Notes: generated from the sequence alone by a model not told the origin. A DNA stretch of 53,650 bases from a virus (IMGVR_UViG_3300031707_000026:1-53650); one strand, 5' to 3'; positions 24,117 to 31,120 are shown, numbered from the stretch's first letter. Program-made: numbers and translations.

Positions 24117-24697
24117 GTACTGCTTCGAGTCTTGATCAAAAGGTCATTCTAGGAAATGCGTGGGAGATCATTCGGGCTTCGACCTCAATCTTCGACTGCA
24201 TCATATCAGACCCTCCCTACGATGCTGTTGATTTCGATCTAGCAGAACTTCAGAGGGTGTGTAGAGGGAATATTCTAATTTTCTGCAAGCCTGAGCATCA
24301 GTTTTTCATTCCAGACGAGTTTTTGTTTTGGGTCAAAATGCCCAGCACAAAGAATTTTACGAGGAAATGCGGGCGTTTCGTAGAAATTATTCTCGTCAAA
24401 CGTCAAGGATCAACTTTCAATCTCCTCCACTGGTCACAGATGACAGGCATCTTTGATGATAGACTAGTGCTTCCTCCCATGCACCCCTTCGAGAAGCCAC
24501 TATCATTGATTGAGCGCCTTGTTAGGATCTACTCTAACCCAGGTGACTTAGTTCTCGATCCTTTCTGCGGGAGCGGAACTACACTCGTCGCGTGTCAAAA
24601 TCTAGGTCGTAGGGTCGTTGGGATCGAACAAGACCCGAAATATATCGAACTTGTGAAGTCAAAGCTCGACTTCGAGAAAATAGGAGATGAGAAATGA
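24113..24697 (+). CDS. DNA N6-adenine/N4-cytosine methyltransferase (small, beta-like order)
   Basis: The protein has 194 residues. Catalytic motif IV DPPYD lies near residue 34 and the SAM-binding motif I DPFCGSGTT near residue 146, so motif IV precedes motif I as in beta-class enzymes. GIEQDPKYIELV (motif II) follows. The region between them is short (about 100 residues), leaving little room for a target-recognition domain. It may protect phage DNA or tune gene expression in addition to 7-deazaguanine. It overlaps both neighbours by 4 bp. Confidence 0.82.
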   Translation: MSTASSLDQKVILGNAWEIIRASTSIFDCIISDPPYDAVDFDLAELQRVCRGNILIFCKPEHQFFIPDEFLFWVKMPSTKNFTRKCGRFVEIILVKRQGSTFNLLHWSQMTGIFDDRLVLPPMHPFEKPLSLIERLVRIYSNPGDLVLDPFCGSGTTLVACQNLGRRVVGIEQDPKYIELVKSKLDFEKIGDEK

Positions 24698-24927
24698 CGA
24701 CGCTGTACACTATCGACGATGTTGCTGAGATGATTCGTGCTCTTGCGCGCAAGACGGGAAGCGTGAACAACGCAGCCACAGCCATGTTCGTTACACCATC
24801 ATATCTCAGTCAAGTTCTTCATGGACATGTCCCTGGCCCTGCTATCCTTGAGTACTTTGGGCTTCGTAAAGTCTATGGCTTGAAAGAGAAGTACGAAATG
24901 ATCCCCATTGAAGGAGACAAGCTGTGA
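24694..24927 (+). CDS. Small helix-turn-helix DNA-binding protein
   Basis: The protein has 77 residues. Residues about 22-60 (NNAATAMFVTPSYLSQVLHGHVPGPAILEYFGL) match the Cro/CI-like helix-turn-helix pattern often seen in phage proteins of the form AAxxxGVSxSYLSxVLxG. The C-terminal tail is short. It is the best candidate in the genome for a protein that binds a repeated DNA site, such as the GTTAAG boxes near 33 kb, but nothing in the sequence connects the two directly. Confidence 0.65.
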   Translation: MTTLYTIDDVAEMIRALARKTGSVNNAATAMFVTPSYLSQVLHGHVPGPAILEYFGLRKVYGLKEKYEMIPIEGDKL

Positions 24928-25100
24928 TCAAGCGAAAGTATCGTTCTCTGTTTACTCTATGTCTCGCTGGCATATGGCTTTCGATATTTGCTCCTAAGCT
25001 TGTGAAACAGTACTACCCAACTGAATTTTGCGTAGACAATAGAATCGTGTGTTATGTCTTCGCTAAACATACTTGGTTGCTCAAAAGGAGACGAAGATGA
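24924..25100 (+). CDS. Small single-span membrane protein
   Basis: The frame starts at a GTG at 24924 that overlaps the previous TGA and ends in a TGA at 25098-25100 that overlaps the next ATG. It encodes 58 residues: a basic start (VIKRKYR), one hydrophobic span (SLFTLCLAGIWLSIFAP, about residues 8-24), a short loop with two cysteines and a very basic end (LLKRRRR). Positive residues on both sides of the span give an ambiguous orientation. Tight overlaps on both sides support it as a real gene. Confidence 0.55.
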   Translation: MIKRKYRSLFTLCLAGIWLSIFAPKLVKQYYPTEFCVDNRIVCYVFAKHTWLLKRRRR

Positions 25101-25342
25101 AACCTCTGACGACTTCTGAAAAAAGAGACTTGATAAATCTTCGACGAATCGTGAAGCTCTTAGACGAAGTCTTATCTCTAACAGGAGACGAGACGTTGTT
25201 TCTAACTGCTCGAGTCGGAACGATCGATCCTATTCAAGACAATGCTTTGAGAGCGCGTCTAGCAGCTGCAAATGTGCTGTGTGATTTTCATGACACTTCA
25301 GCAGTGATAACTAACCCGCCTCATCAGATTCGAAGAGTCTAA
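25097..25342 (+). CDS. Small helical protein, unknown; last gene of the rightward operon
   Basis: The protein has 81 residues from the ATG at 25097, seven bases after AAAAGGAG. It is predicted helical with a heptad-like N-terminus (LINLRRIVKLLDEVLSL). It overlaps the membrane-protein gene by 4 bp and ends the block of rightward early genes. No family is recognised. Confidence 0.55.
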   Translation: MKPLTTSEKRDLINLRRIVKLLDEVLSLTGDETLFLTARVGTIDPIQDNALRARLAAANVLCDFHDTSAVITNPPHQIRRV

Positions 25343-25446
25343 GCATGATTCGCTCAAACCTGAGACGAGCTCTGCAATTTTGGAAGACACAGTTCGCTCA
25401 AACCTAAAGCAAGCTCGACAGCTTCGAAAGCGCGAACGTGCGACAA
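25343..25446. other. Convergent intergenic region with a 24-bp imperfect direct repeat
   Basis: TTCGCTCAAACCTGAGACGA at 25349 recurs as TTCGCTCAAACCTAAAGCAA at 25393, 44 bp apart, each followed by AGCTC. No convincing gene is present; an open frame crossing the region runs through the terminator hairpin and is rejected. It may hold the 3' end of the rightward transcript. Confidence 0.5.
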
Positions 25447-25483
25447 CAAAAAACCCTCGAGAGCCCGAAAGCTCTCGAGGGTT
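25447..25483 (-). terminator. Intrinsic terminator for the leftward operon
   Basis: A 13-bp perfect stem (AACCCTCGAGAGC with its complement, 25452-25483) closes a six-base loop. On the minus strand it is followed by a run of T (the AAAAAA at 25447-25452 read in reverse), the classic intrinsic terminator form. It ends leftward transcription. On the plus strand the following bases are less T-rich, so rightward termination would be weaker. Confidence 0.85.
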
Positions 25484-25571
25484 CATGCGTTTTGCGGGGG
25501 GTACAGTTATACCCTACTCTGCAAACGAATGCGTCCTAGGCTGTCCTACACGTGAAGATCCTATAGAAATA

Positions 25572-25646
25572 GCGATGCAGTGCAAGAACCAACGATCGCG
25601 CTGGTAGGAGACAGGGAAGATGACAACCCTGCTCGCACTGCATCGC
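25572..25646 (-). ncRNA. Structured 3'-end RNA, possible three-way junction
   Basis: A 12-bp perfect stem (GCGATGCAGTGC with its complement) encloses about 51 bases containing two smaller hairpins, ACCA...TGGT and CAGGG...CCCTG. The region lies between the last leftward gene and the leftward terminator, so it would form the 3' part of that transcript. Strand is inferred from the terminator orientation. It has no good coding frame. Function is unknown. Confidence 0.5.
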
Positions 25647-25649
25647 AGA

Positions 25650-25713
25650 CGAGCGGACGAGAATCGAACTCGTCTACACAACCATGTCGCTCGTGACGTT
25701 CTAAAGCCCGCTC
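25650..25713 (-). other. tRNA-like element overlapping the last leftward gene
   Basis: On the minus strand, GAGCGGG pairs with TCCGCTC as a 7-bp acceptor-like stem (one G-T), and GACGAG(TTCGATT)CTCGTC is a perfect T-arm. The region between is about 9 bases too short for a normal D arm plus anticodon arm; CACGA/TTGTG can make one stem with a 9-base loop. It overlaps the 3' end of the gene at 25701-26372. It is a degenerate or minimal tRNA mimic rather than a confident tRNA. Confidence 0.4.
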
Positions 25714-26372
25714 TCGCATCCCTGAATGTCGTTCAGGATGTCTTCCCAAGCAGACTCGATTCGAGTCTGAGCTTCGTTATCGAGCTCTTCTTGCCAAGCT
25801 TCGTGGCGCTTCTCAAGTTCTGTCCCGATCTCTTCTTTGTGCTCGTCAGCGTCGAACTCAGCATCCTCCTCGAGAGTCTGCTGTTCGAGCTCGTGAATAA
25901 TCTCGTCTCGAGCAGCATTCTCGTCCCACTCTTCGTACTCGTTCTTGACATCTTCTCGAATCTGATCTTCGTCGACTTCAAGATCAAACCCTTCGAGATC
26001 GCCAGCCCACGACTCTAGCCCATCAATACGCTCCTGAAGGAGTTGGCCTGCGTTCGACGATTCCTGGAGCTGCTCTGGCATGTTCGAGAGACTGTCTTCA
26101 CAAGTCGAACGAAGATCGTTGATTCGATCGACGAAGCTGGGGACTTCATCAGCGAGGGACTTGTCTGCAGAGAGAGCTCCAAGACCATCTTCGATCTCGT
26201 AGAGCTCTTGAAGGAATGAACTCTGCGTCAGCTGACCGCGAGTTGGAGGTGTCAGCTGCATGTGAAGCACACTATCGAAGCGAAATTGCCACCAGTAGTA
26301 CGAATCCCCTTTCTTAATTCCGTACTTCGGGTAATCTCTACGTGCATGTTTGACGTGCGTTACTTGAGGCAT
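25701..26372 (-). CDS. Acidic coiled-coil protein, unknown
   Basis: The protein has 223 residues. The first 60 are mixed (YYWWQFRFDSVLHMQL), then a long, strongly acidic helical region follows (VDEDQIREDVKNEYEEWDENAARDEI is one stretch of it in shorter pieces). Charge and helicity suggest a DNA-mimic or scaffolding-type early protein that binds a host factor, but this is speculation. It overlaps the preceding leftward gene by 35 bp and is the last coding gene of the leftward transcript. Confidence 0.6.
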   Translation of the reverse strand: MPQVTHVKHARRDYPKYGIKKGDSYYWWQFRFDSVLHMQLTPPTRGQLTQSSFLQELYEIEDGLGALSADKSLADEVPSFVDRINDLRSTCEDSLSNMPEQLQESSNAGQLLQERIDGLESWAGDLEGFDLEVDEDQIREDVKNEYEEWDENAARDEIIHELEQQTLEEDAEFDADEHKEEIGTELEKRHEAWQEELDNEAQTRIESAWEDILNDIQGCESGL

Positions 26373-26550
26373 ATTCTTCTCCCTTCATCTTCTCGACTTC
26401 ACGAATGACTTCAGTCAAGGTAACATCTGGTGTCTTGTCGAACAAGGCGACCAAGCGTACCCAATCTTCCCACCTGAAGACAACCAGGGCGTCATCAGTG
26501 ACGATACTTTTCTTGCTCTTAAGCTCTTCTTGAACAATGTGATGTGTCAT
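26338..26550 (-). CDS. Small unknown early protein
   Basis: The protein has 70 residues from an ATG preceded by AAAGGAGAAAACAT. The sequence is mixed alpha/beta (DALVVFRWEDWVRLVALF in the middle). A class B three-hairpin RNA element (26571-26650) lies directly upstream. No family is recognised. Confidence 0.5.
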   Translation of the reverse strand: MTHHIVQEELKSKKSIVTDDALVVFRWEDWVRLVALFDKTPDVTLTEVIREVEKMKGEEYASSNARQTCT

Positions 26551-26570
26551 ATGTTTTCTCCTTTTCTCTT

Positions 26571-26650
26571 GATCGTGCCGAATTACACGATCTCTTCAAG
26601 CTGACTAGACCTCGCTAGTCAGCTTGAAGAGATCAGGGAGATCGACTCCC
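26571..26650 (-). promoter_or_regulatory. Class B intercistronic RNA element (three hairpins)
   Basis: In the leftward RNA this reads: a GGGAG/CTCCC hairpin (26636-26650), a 20-bp perfect hairpin (26589-26634, 6-base loop), and a GATCGTG/CACGATC hairpin whose loop contains AATTCG, just before the ribosome site of the gene ending at 26550. The last two stems share bases 26589-26592, so they compete. Related elements lie at 31025, 32116 and 32462. Confidence 0.6.
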
Positions 26651-26658
26651 CGATCAAC

Positions 26659-26763
26659 TCACGATATGATGATAATGAGAGTGCACCCAGCGATGAGAAG
26701 CACGATGACAAGAAGGAGGGTCACTGAAATGATCACGAACACTCGAAGCATTCGAGCGATCAT
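26659..26763 (-). CDS. Very small hydrophobic membrane protein
   Basis: The frame starts with an ATG overlapping the stop of the SWIM gene (ATGA) and encodes 34 residues: MIARMLRVFVIISV, then LLLVIVLLIAGC. It is one membrane span, and LIAGC resembles a lipobox, though most of the protein precedes it and only nine residues follow. Start-stop overlap supports translation. Function is unknown. Confidence 0.55.
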   Translation of the reverse strand: MIARMLRVFVIISVTLLLVIVLLIAGCTLIIIIS

Positions 26764-27104
26764 ACTTTGATCCTTGACGTAAGAATCAACCCATCTCCAA
26801 GCTCATGAATTCGCTTGTGTTGTCGATGAGCATCCTCGATCGACGACCACACACTAAGACGACGACCCTCAGCCTTCTCAGCAAGAAAGTCTCTCACAGC
26901 GACGACATGAGAACACCCACAAGGAGTGCCAGGCTCACGATACTTGCCCCACTCGCACGTACAGGTCACGTTCGCTGCTTCTGTGAACTTCACTGTGTAC
27001 AGCTCGCCGGAAGCTCCACTGACGACAAGATACTCGTCTTCACTTAGAGGGGTGACTTCATGAGAGCGACTTTTTACTTGCATCTCTTTCGGAAATCTGT
27101 TCAT
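26760..27104 (-). CDS. SWIM zinc-finger domain protein
   Basis: The protein has 114 residues after GGGAGGAGCTT. Residues about 30-75 form a SWIM domain: YTVKFTEAANVTCTCEWGKYREPGTPCGCSHVVAV, i.e. CxC...CxH as zinc ligands. SWIM domains bind DNA or proteins. In phages small stand-alone copies occur among early genes of unknown role. Confidence 0.75.
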   Translation of the reverse strand: MNRFPKEMQVKSRSHEVTPLSEDEYLVVSGASGELYTVKFTEAANVTCTCEWGKYREPGTPCGCSHVVAVRDFLAEKAEGRRLSVWSSIEDAHRQHKRIHELGDGLILTSRIKV

Positions 27105-27125
27105 AAGCTCCTCCCGAAGCTTTGC

Positions 27126-27512
27126 TTAGCCAGCACGATAGTTGCAGAGAACGATCCCTGCGTCACCTCCTGCAAGCAACTCGATACACGTCGACTTGCG
27201 GTGCTTGAGCCAAACATCTCCACCTTCGTCACCATGCGCAAACGCCGCAATCTTGCGAGCTTGTAGTTCAGTCGCCGCTCGAACTACGACCCCGTTGACG
27301 ACATCGTAGGCATCGCTCTCCTCCTTTGAGTGTAGAAGCCACAGCTTTATCGCATCTTCTGTCTTGATTATCTTGACGCTGCCGTTAAGATACGCAACGC
27401 GATCTGCAGCTTTCTCTCGATCAGTGTGATCACTGTCAGGATGCCAAACCCCCTTCGGGTCGTAGAAGCCGACTGTCCAGAGACCTGGCTCTGATTGAAT
27501 GTAGACATACAT
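27126..27512 (-). CDS. Unknown early protein
   Basis: The protein has 128 residues from the ATG at 27512, preceded by GAAGGAGAATCCC; the longer frame upstream overlaps the next gene and lacks a ribosome site. The first 50 residues have a small beta-sheet pattern (YVYIQSEPGLWTVGFYDPKGVW). No cysteine cluster or membrane span stands out. Function is not recognised. Confidence 0.55.
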   Translation of the reverse strand: MYVYIQSEPGLWTVGFYDPKGVWHPDSDHTDREKAADRVAYLNGSVKIIKTEDAIKLWLLHSKEESDAYDVVNGVVVRAATELQARKIAAFAHGDEGGDVWLKHRKSTCIELLAGGDAGIVLCNYRAG

Positions 27513-27525
27513 GGGATTCTCCTTC

Positions 27526-27777
27526 CTAGACGTTATAGTGAGGGATCGTATCAGCGATCGTCGAGAACAAGAGACGAGCAGCTTCGAAGGGAACTGTGTC
27601 TCCCTCAGCAGCAACACGATCATCACTCCAATCAGTCAGACCGCGATACGCAGTCCAAAAGTGATCTGAGTGAATGACTGCGATGACCTTGTAGCCGAAG
27701 AGATCTCTTGACTTGATTTCATTCCCTTGAACAACATAGGGATTCAGCGTCCCGTTCTCATTTGGATTTCGAGACAT
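27526..27777 (-). CDS. Unknown small early protein
   Basis: The protein has 83 residues and starts 20 bp inside the end of the upstream leftward gene, indicating translational coupling. The core (GYKVIAVIHSDHFWTAYRGLTDWSDDRV) looks like a compact alpha/beta fold. No family is recognised. Confidence 0.5.
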   Translation of the reverse strand: MSRNPNENGTLNPYVVQGNEIKSRDLFGYKVIAVIHSDHFWTAYRGLTDWSDDRVAAEGDTVPFEAARLLFSTIADTIPHYNV

Positions 27778-28150
27778 GATTCACCTGCTCTCTAGCTGCT
27801 TTGACAAAAGCATTGAGCTCGCAATCAAACCGCTTGAGGAACTGAGCACGAGTCTTCGTTGAAGCATTCGTCTTGAGCCCAACCCAGCGCTTTATCTCGG
27901 TTGGTGTGAAGAAGACTGGTTCTCGATCAACGATCTTGCCCTTGTCGTCGAAGTCTCGGCCAATGCGAAAAGCACTACTCGTGATTTCGATGAGATGAAT
28001 TCGGGCATACACTTCAGGCCAGTTGCTCTTGGTGATCTCAGGGATCCCAGACGAGATTGATCCGAAGACCAGACATTCGCGTGCTGCACGATCATTATCG
28101 TCGATCGGTTTGGGAGGCACACACTTTGTTGAATCGACCTGTAGAGACAT
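27758..28150 (-). CDS. Unknown early protein
   Basis: The protein has 130 residues after the ribosome site GAAAGGAGAAACAAG, directly below a class A RNA element (28169-28229). It has mixed charged helices at the C-terminus (TRAQFLKRFDCELNAFVKAAREQ). No domain is recognised. Confidence 0.5.
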   Translation of the reverse strand: MSLQVDSTKCVPPKPIDDNDRAARECLVFGSISSGIPEITKSNWPEVYARIHLIEITSSAFRIGRDFDDKGKIVDREPVFFTPTEIKRWVGLKTNASTKTRAQFLKRFDCELNAFVKAAREQVNHVSKSK

Positions 28151-28168
28151 CTTGTTTCTCCTTTCTCT

Positions 28169-28229
28169 GAGGCTGAACCGCCTCGTGCTACTCTCGAGTC
28201 GTATCGAGAGTAGCCAATGAAGGTTCAGC
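28169..28229 (-). promoter_or_regulatory. Class A intercistronic RNA element (pseudoknot-like)
   Basis: Plus-strand GAGGC-TGAACC-GCCTC (28169-28184) is a hairpin with hexaloop TGAACC, next to an 11-bp hairpin (28187-28214). The loop is complementary to GGTTCA at 28222-28227, so in the leftward RNA a distal segment can pair with the loop nearest the ribosome site. The long-range match extends to eight bases (GCTGAACC with GGTTCAGC). Confidence 0.65.
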
Positions 28230-28455
28230 TTTTCTGAGCGTCGTGGATGATCACATTGATGGCGTCGTGGATGATCACATTGATGTGACCTGTGAGAGCA
28301 TAGAACACATTACCTTCAGCTTCGATCAGTCGAAGTGAAGCATCTCGATCTTGAGACTCAGGGATCTCTGCGACGAGCTGTTCGAGGAGCTCGTGAGCTC
28401 GAAGAAGAAGCTGTTGAGCTCGTATAACTTTGTCAAGCTGTTGCGATGAGATCAT
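28225..28455 (-). CDS. Small helical protein with duplicated tail
   Basis: The protein has 76 residues, mostly helical (SSQQLDKVIRAQQLLLRAHELLEQL). The C-terminus repeats NVIIHDA twice because of a 24-bp tandem duplication in the DNA (GCGTCGTGGATGATCACATT twice, 28239-28286). There is no ribosome site as strong as in neighbours. Function is unknown. Confidence 0.45.
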   Translation of the reverse strand: MISSQQLDKVIRAQQLLLRAHELLEQLVAEIPESQDRDASLRLIEAEGNVFYALTGHINVIIHDAINVIIHDAQKS

Positions 28456-28456
28456 A

Positions 28457-28678
28457 CTACACCGAAGCCTTTCGCCCGAGATAGAGGTTCATCTTGAGCT
28501 GGCCAGGAACAGCTGTGAAGCCGCCAGTCGAAGCGATGCCAATCATCTTGCCTGAAGAGCTCGCTCCGATCTCTTTCGTCGTATCGACGACGATGATCAG
28601 CAAGTCGTCCTGTTTGACGATCTTTAAGTTCTCACCAACAGCCTTCGCGTCCTTGAGATTTACAGAGATTGTGTCCAT
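28457..28678 (-). CDS. Unknown small early protein
   Basis: The protein has 73 residues after AAAAGGAGAAAAGCA. It shows a beta-rich pattern (ISVNLKDAKAVGENLKIVKQDDLLIIVVD, then IGIASTGGFTAVPG). The stop lies one base from the next leftward gene. No family is recognised. Confidence 0.5.
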   Translation of the reverse strand: MDTISVNLKDAKAVGENLKIVKQDDLLIIVVDTTKEIGASSSGKMIGIASTGGFTAVPGQLKMNLYLGRKASV

Positions 28679-28693
28679 TGCTTTTCTCCTTTT

Positions 28694-28996
28694 CTAGCTC
28701 TCGATCACATCGAGAAATCGAGAAACGAACTCACTTGCACTGAGCGTCTGAATCTTCTCTCGTTGTCGTCGCTCGATCTGTTGAGTCTCTCCCAAACAGA
28801 GACGCTCGCTCAGACGGCGATAGATAACACTCAGTGCTTTCAAGTCAGCATGGTACTCTTCTGACTGATTGGGCCCATGACGAATGACTACCTTGAACCA
28901 ACAGCGAGACCCGATCTTGCGAAATAGGTAGTCGTCTGGGCCTATGCCCCCAGACTTGAGGGTTAGATTCCCTCCTTCAAAAAACGTCGCTGTCAT
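28694..28996 (-). CDS. Unknown early protein with ribosome-proximal class A element
   Basis: The protein has 100 residues from the ATG at 28996, preceded by TAGGAGAGAAAAGT; the longer frame upstream reads through the RNA element and is rejected. Beta-rich first half, helical second half (ALSVIYRRLSERL). No family is recognised. Confidence 0.5.
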   Translation of the reverse strand: MTATFFEGGNLTLKSGGIGPDDYLFRKIGSRCWFKVVIRHGPNQSEEYHADLKALSVIYRRLSERLCLGETQQIERRQREKIQTLSASEFVSRFLDVIES

Positions 28997-29013
28997 ACTT
29001 TTCTCTCCTATTT

Positions 29014-29073
29014 GGGACTGAACCGTCCCTGACCGAGTCTTAACATTTGTTAAGACTCGGATATGAAGGTTCA
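29014..29073 (-). promoter_or_regulatory. Class A intercistronic RNA element (pseudoknot-like)
   Basis: Hairpin GGGAC-TGAACC-GTCCC (29014-29029), then a 13-bp hairpin CCGAGTCTTAACA/TGTTAAGACTCGG (29033-29060), then GGTTCA (29068-29073) complementary to the first loop. The leftward ribosome site follows directly. Compared with 29929 and 31595, the loop and partner both change (TGAACC/GGTTCA versus TGAACG/CGTTCA), as do the two sides of the stem. Confidence 0.7.
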
Positions 29074-29913
29074 ATCTGTTAGCTGCTTGTTTCGACCACC
29101 CATACTCTTCTGTCCAATGTGTAGAGTGGCACCGACTTCAGAGCCCTTAGCGTAGCCGAGAGTGTTGAAATCATTACCCCCAGAGCTCACAGTGTTAAAG
29201 CCTTTCGAGAACAGCTTCCACTTAGCTGCGAGATTCTCGTCAAAGACAACAAGCGCTAACGAGACGTTCTTGGTGCGAGAATCTTCCTGCTCTTGCAGGG
29301 ACTTGCTGACAGCAGACAAGCATCCCTGCAACCAAGACTGGCGGAAGACGTTTGGGTGTTCACCCATCAACCCTGAGATGCGATATGCGCTGTTGACGCT
29401 GCGAATGCCTCGATTGAGCTCGTTGTACTCAGTGACGAGCTCTTTGCAATACACAGATGTCGCTTCTAACGCCATCAGCGTGAGCTTGTTCAACCACTCG
29501 ACGAACAGCTGAGAAGCAAGCTCTGCACTCGATTCCTTTCCGTAGAAGCCAATGGTCTTGCCCAACGAGCGTTCATAGCCGTACACAGTCTTCATTGGCT
29601 TGTCATCGTCTGTATACTTCCCTGTCGAGAAGTGCTTCGTGTGCGTGATGTGAGCGATGACGCGAGCAAGCTGCCAGTGCCAAGAGCGAATAACACCAAA
29701 CATGGCGTCTGCGTTCTTGGACTTGAATGCTTCGTCGATGACGACGTTGCCTGCTTCGTGCACTTCGGCCATCGAAATCGAATACTTATCCATCAGACGC
29801 TGCATCGCTGCTGATGCGTTCGCGATCTCGCCTTCGAAAGCACCGCTGTCTGGGTTCACGATCTCAGACAGCTTGCGAACTTGCTCGATGATTTTCTTAC
29901 GACTTTTTGTCAT
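29071..29913 (-). CDS. DUF2786-like early protein
   Basis: The protein has 280 residues from ATG 29913 after AAAAGGAGACTCAAG. The N-terminal 50 residues (KKIIEQVRKLSEIV, then GEIANASAAMQRLMDKYSIS) match the DUF2786 helical module found in many phage and bacterial proteins, followed by a larger alpha/beta region (FFGVIRSWHWQLARVIAH-like, with YGYERSLGKTIGFYG). Its biochemical role is not established. A class A element lies immediately upstream. Confidence 0.65.
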   Translation of the reverse strand: MTKSRKKIIEQVRKLSEIVNPDSGAFEGEIANASAAMQRLMDKYSISMAEVHEAGNVVIDEAFKSKNADAMFGVIRSWHWQLARVIAHITHTKHFSTGKYTDDDKPMKTVYGYERSLGKTIGFYGKESSAELASQLFVEWLNKLTLMALEATSVYCKELVTEYNELNRGIRSVNSAYRISGLMGEHPNVFRQSWLQGCLSAVSKSLQEQEDSRTKNVSLALVVFDENLAAKWKLFSKGFNTVSSGGNDFNTLGYAKGSEVGATLHIGQKSMGGRNKQLTD

Positions 29914-29928
29914 CTTGAGTCTCCTTTT

Positions 29929-29986
29929 GGGATTGAACGATCCCAGTGTGCTCATCTCTTTTGAGATGAGCACTAGCGAGCGTTCA
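29929..29986 (-). promoter_or_regulatory. Class A intercistronic RNA element (pseudoknot-like)
   Basis: Hairpin GGGAT-TGAACG-ATCCC (29929-29944), 11-bp hairpin GTGCTCATCTC/GAGATGAGCAC (29948-29973), then CGTTCA (29981-29986) complementary to the loop. It lies between the gene ending at 29988 and the DUF2786 start. Confidence 0.7.
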
Positions 29987-29987
29987 A

Positions 29988-30302
29988 CTACTTGCTAAAC
30001 TCTTTCTTGAACAGTTGTTGGACTTTCTTCTCAACAAGGTCGAGCTGGATCGTCTCGAGATCGGCGACATTCTCGATGCAGCTTTCGCCGAGGATGCGAA
30101 GAGCTTCACCCACATCTGGGAATTCTTCTTCAGAGCTCTGCCGCATCTCATAACCGATCGAGATGAGTTGGGTTTTGTACTCGGAGACGAACTCATCAGC
30201 AAGGAACTCGTCTGAAGGGTAGCCACAAGCAGCACAAGCCTTCCGCTCGAGAGCGTTAAGCTCGGCTGTGCTCATAGCAGGGACTGAAACTCTCGTAGTC
30301 AT
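29988..30302 (-). CDS. Unknown small acidic protein
   Basis: The protein has 104 residues. A CAAC motif near residue 23 followed by acidic helices (VSEYKTQLISIGYEMRQSSEEEF) is visible. It overlaps the upstream gene by 4 bp. Function is not recognised. Confidence 0.5.
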   Translation of the reverse strand: MTTRVSVPAMSTAELNALERKACAACGYPSDEFLADEFVSEYKTQLISIGYEMRQSSEEEFPDVGEALRILGESCIENVADLETIQLDLVEKKVQQLFKKEFSK

Positions 30303-30562
30303 TCTACACCTCCTAGAACAGAATTGCGATCAAGCGATACTGCTAGAATTGCTGGCGAGCCTTCTGTACAAGAAAGCATGAACCCCTTCTCGAACCTGTT
30401 GCCCATGCTTAGCTCCTCGAGGCGATGACGACTTGCGAGCGTGACATGGTTATATGATCGAGTAGCAGTGTCCGTCGATGTGCCAGGAATGTATTCTGTA
30501 ACGAGTGCACTACCACCGTCCCAGAAGGTCAAGCGCTTGTCGTTCTTTACTTTTGAAGCCAT
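30299..30562 (-). CDS. Unknown small beta-rich protein
   Basis: The protein has 87 residues from the ATG at 30562, preceded by AAAAGGAGATGTTAAA; the upstream extension would read through the RNA element. Beta-rich sequence (RLTFWDGGSALVTEYIPG, FMLSCTEGSPAILAVSL). A class A element (30579-30639) precedes it. Confidence 0.5.
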   Translation of the reverse strand: MASKVKNDKRLTFWDGGSALVTEYIPGTSTDTATRSYNHVTLASRHRLEELSMGNRFEKGFMLSCTEGSPAILAVSLDRNSVLGGVE

Positions 30563-30578
30563 TTTAACATCTCCTTTT

Positions 30579-30639
30579 GGGATTGAACGATCCCTTCCTA
30601 GCTTCCAGCGAATGCTGAAAGCTAGGCCACGAGCGTTCA
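30579..30639 (-). promoter_or_regulatory. Class A intercistronic RNA element (pseudoknot-like)
   Basis: Hairpin GGGAT-TGAACG-ATCCC (30579-30594), a 13-pair hairpin with one mismatch (30597-30626), then CGTTCA (30634-30639). The middle hairpin sequence is unrelated to those of the other elements while its length and position are kept. Confidence 0.7.
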
Positions 30640-30640
30640 A

Positions 30641-30780
30641 TCTTCTCCTACCATCTTCACTATGCCCTTACTCGACTTTGTTCTCGAGCGTGGGGGAGCT
30701 TACAAGAGAAGGGGTTTTCGCTCAAAGACAAACTCGCTCTGAGCAACTTGGTAAGACTGACGATGCGCTGCAGACAAAGG
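30641..30780. other. Leader/spacer without a convincing gene
   Basis: Only short frames are present. On the minus strand the frame following the stop of the gene at 30781 stays open for about 23 more codons to a TAA, which could be a readthrough tail or chance. No hairpin family member is found here. Confidence 0.4.
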
Positions 30781-31008
30781 CTACTCGACATTAACCCACT
30801 TCATGCAAGTTTGCAAAAGGTGATTGTAGTCGCCGCTTGTCGCTTCGCCCATGAAGGCATCGCAGTCTTCCTTCGAGACGTCGTTGCTCTTCAAGGCCTT
30901 GGAAACCTTGCCCAAAACGAAGAAGGCGTTGCCGTCTTCGCCAGAAAGTTGGACGGTGATCTCGGGGAACTTGACAGCACCTGCGGTCGTACTTTGATTT
31001 GTCGTCAT
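30781..31008 (-). CDS. Unknown small early protein
   Basis: The protein has 75 residues after TAGGAGATGTCAAG. The sequence alternates a short beta segment (FPEITVQLSGEDGNAFFVLG) with a helix (KVSKALKSNDVSKEDCDAFMGEA). This FxVLGKVxxALxxxGV-type pattern is common in small phage proteins of unknown role. A class B element lies upstream. Confidence 0.55.
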   Translation of the reverse strand: MTTNQSTTAGAVKFPEITVQLSGEDGNAFFVLGKVSKALKSNDVSKEDCDAFMGEATSGDYNHLLQTCMKWVNVE

Positions 31009-31024
31009 CTTGACATCTCCTAGA

Positions 31025-31110
31025 TTGCATTGAATGATGCAACCTTAACAAATCATCTAACAAGGAGTTAGATGATTTGTTAAGGTTGAGCAACTGAGAA
31101 GTTGCTCAAC
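31025..31110 (-). promoter_or_regulatory. Class B intercistronic RNA element (three hairpins)
   Basis: Plus-strand order: TTGCAT-TGAATG-ATGCAA hairpin (31025-31042), a 21-bp perfect hairpin whose base is AACCTTAACAAATC (31041-31087), and a hairpin GTTGAGCAACT/AGTTGCTCAAC (31085-31110). In the leftward RNA the first lies next to the ribosome site. Adjacent stems share one or two bases. Confidence 0.6.
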
Positions 31111-31120
31111 TTTGATCTTT

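Noticed and set aside
25380-25607. 75-codon plus-strand frame
   Set aside because: It starts with TTG, runs through the 13-bp terminator hairpin and has no ribosome site.
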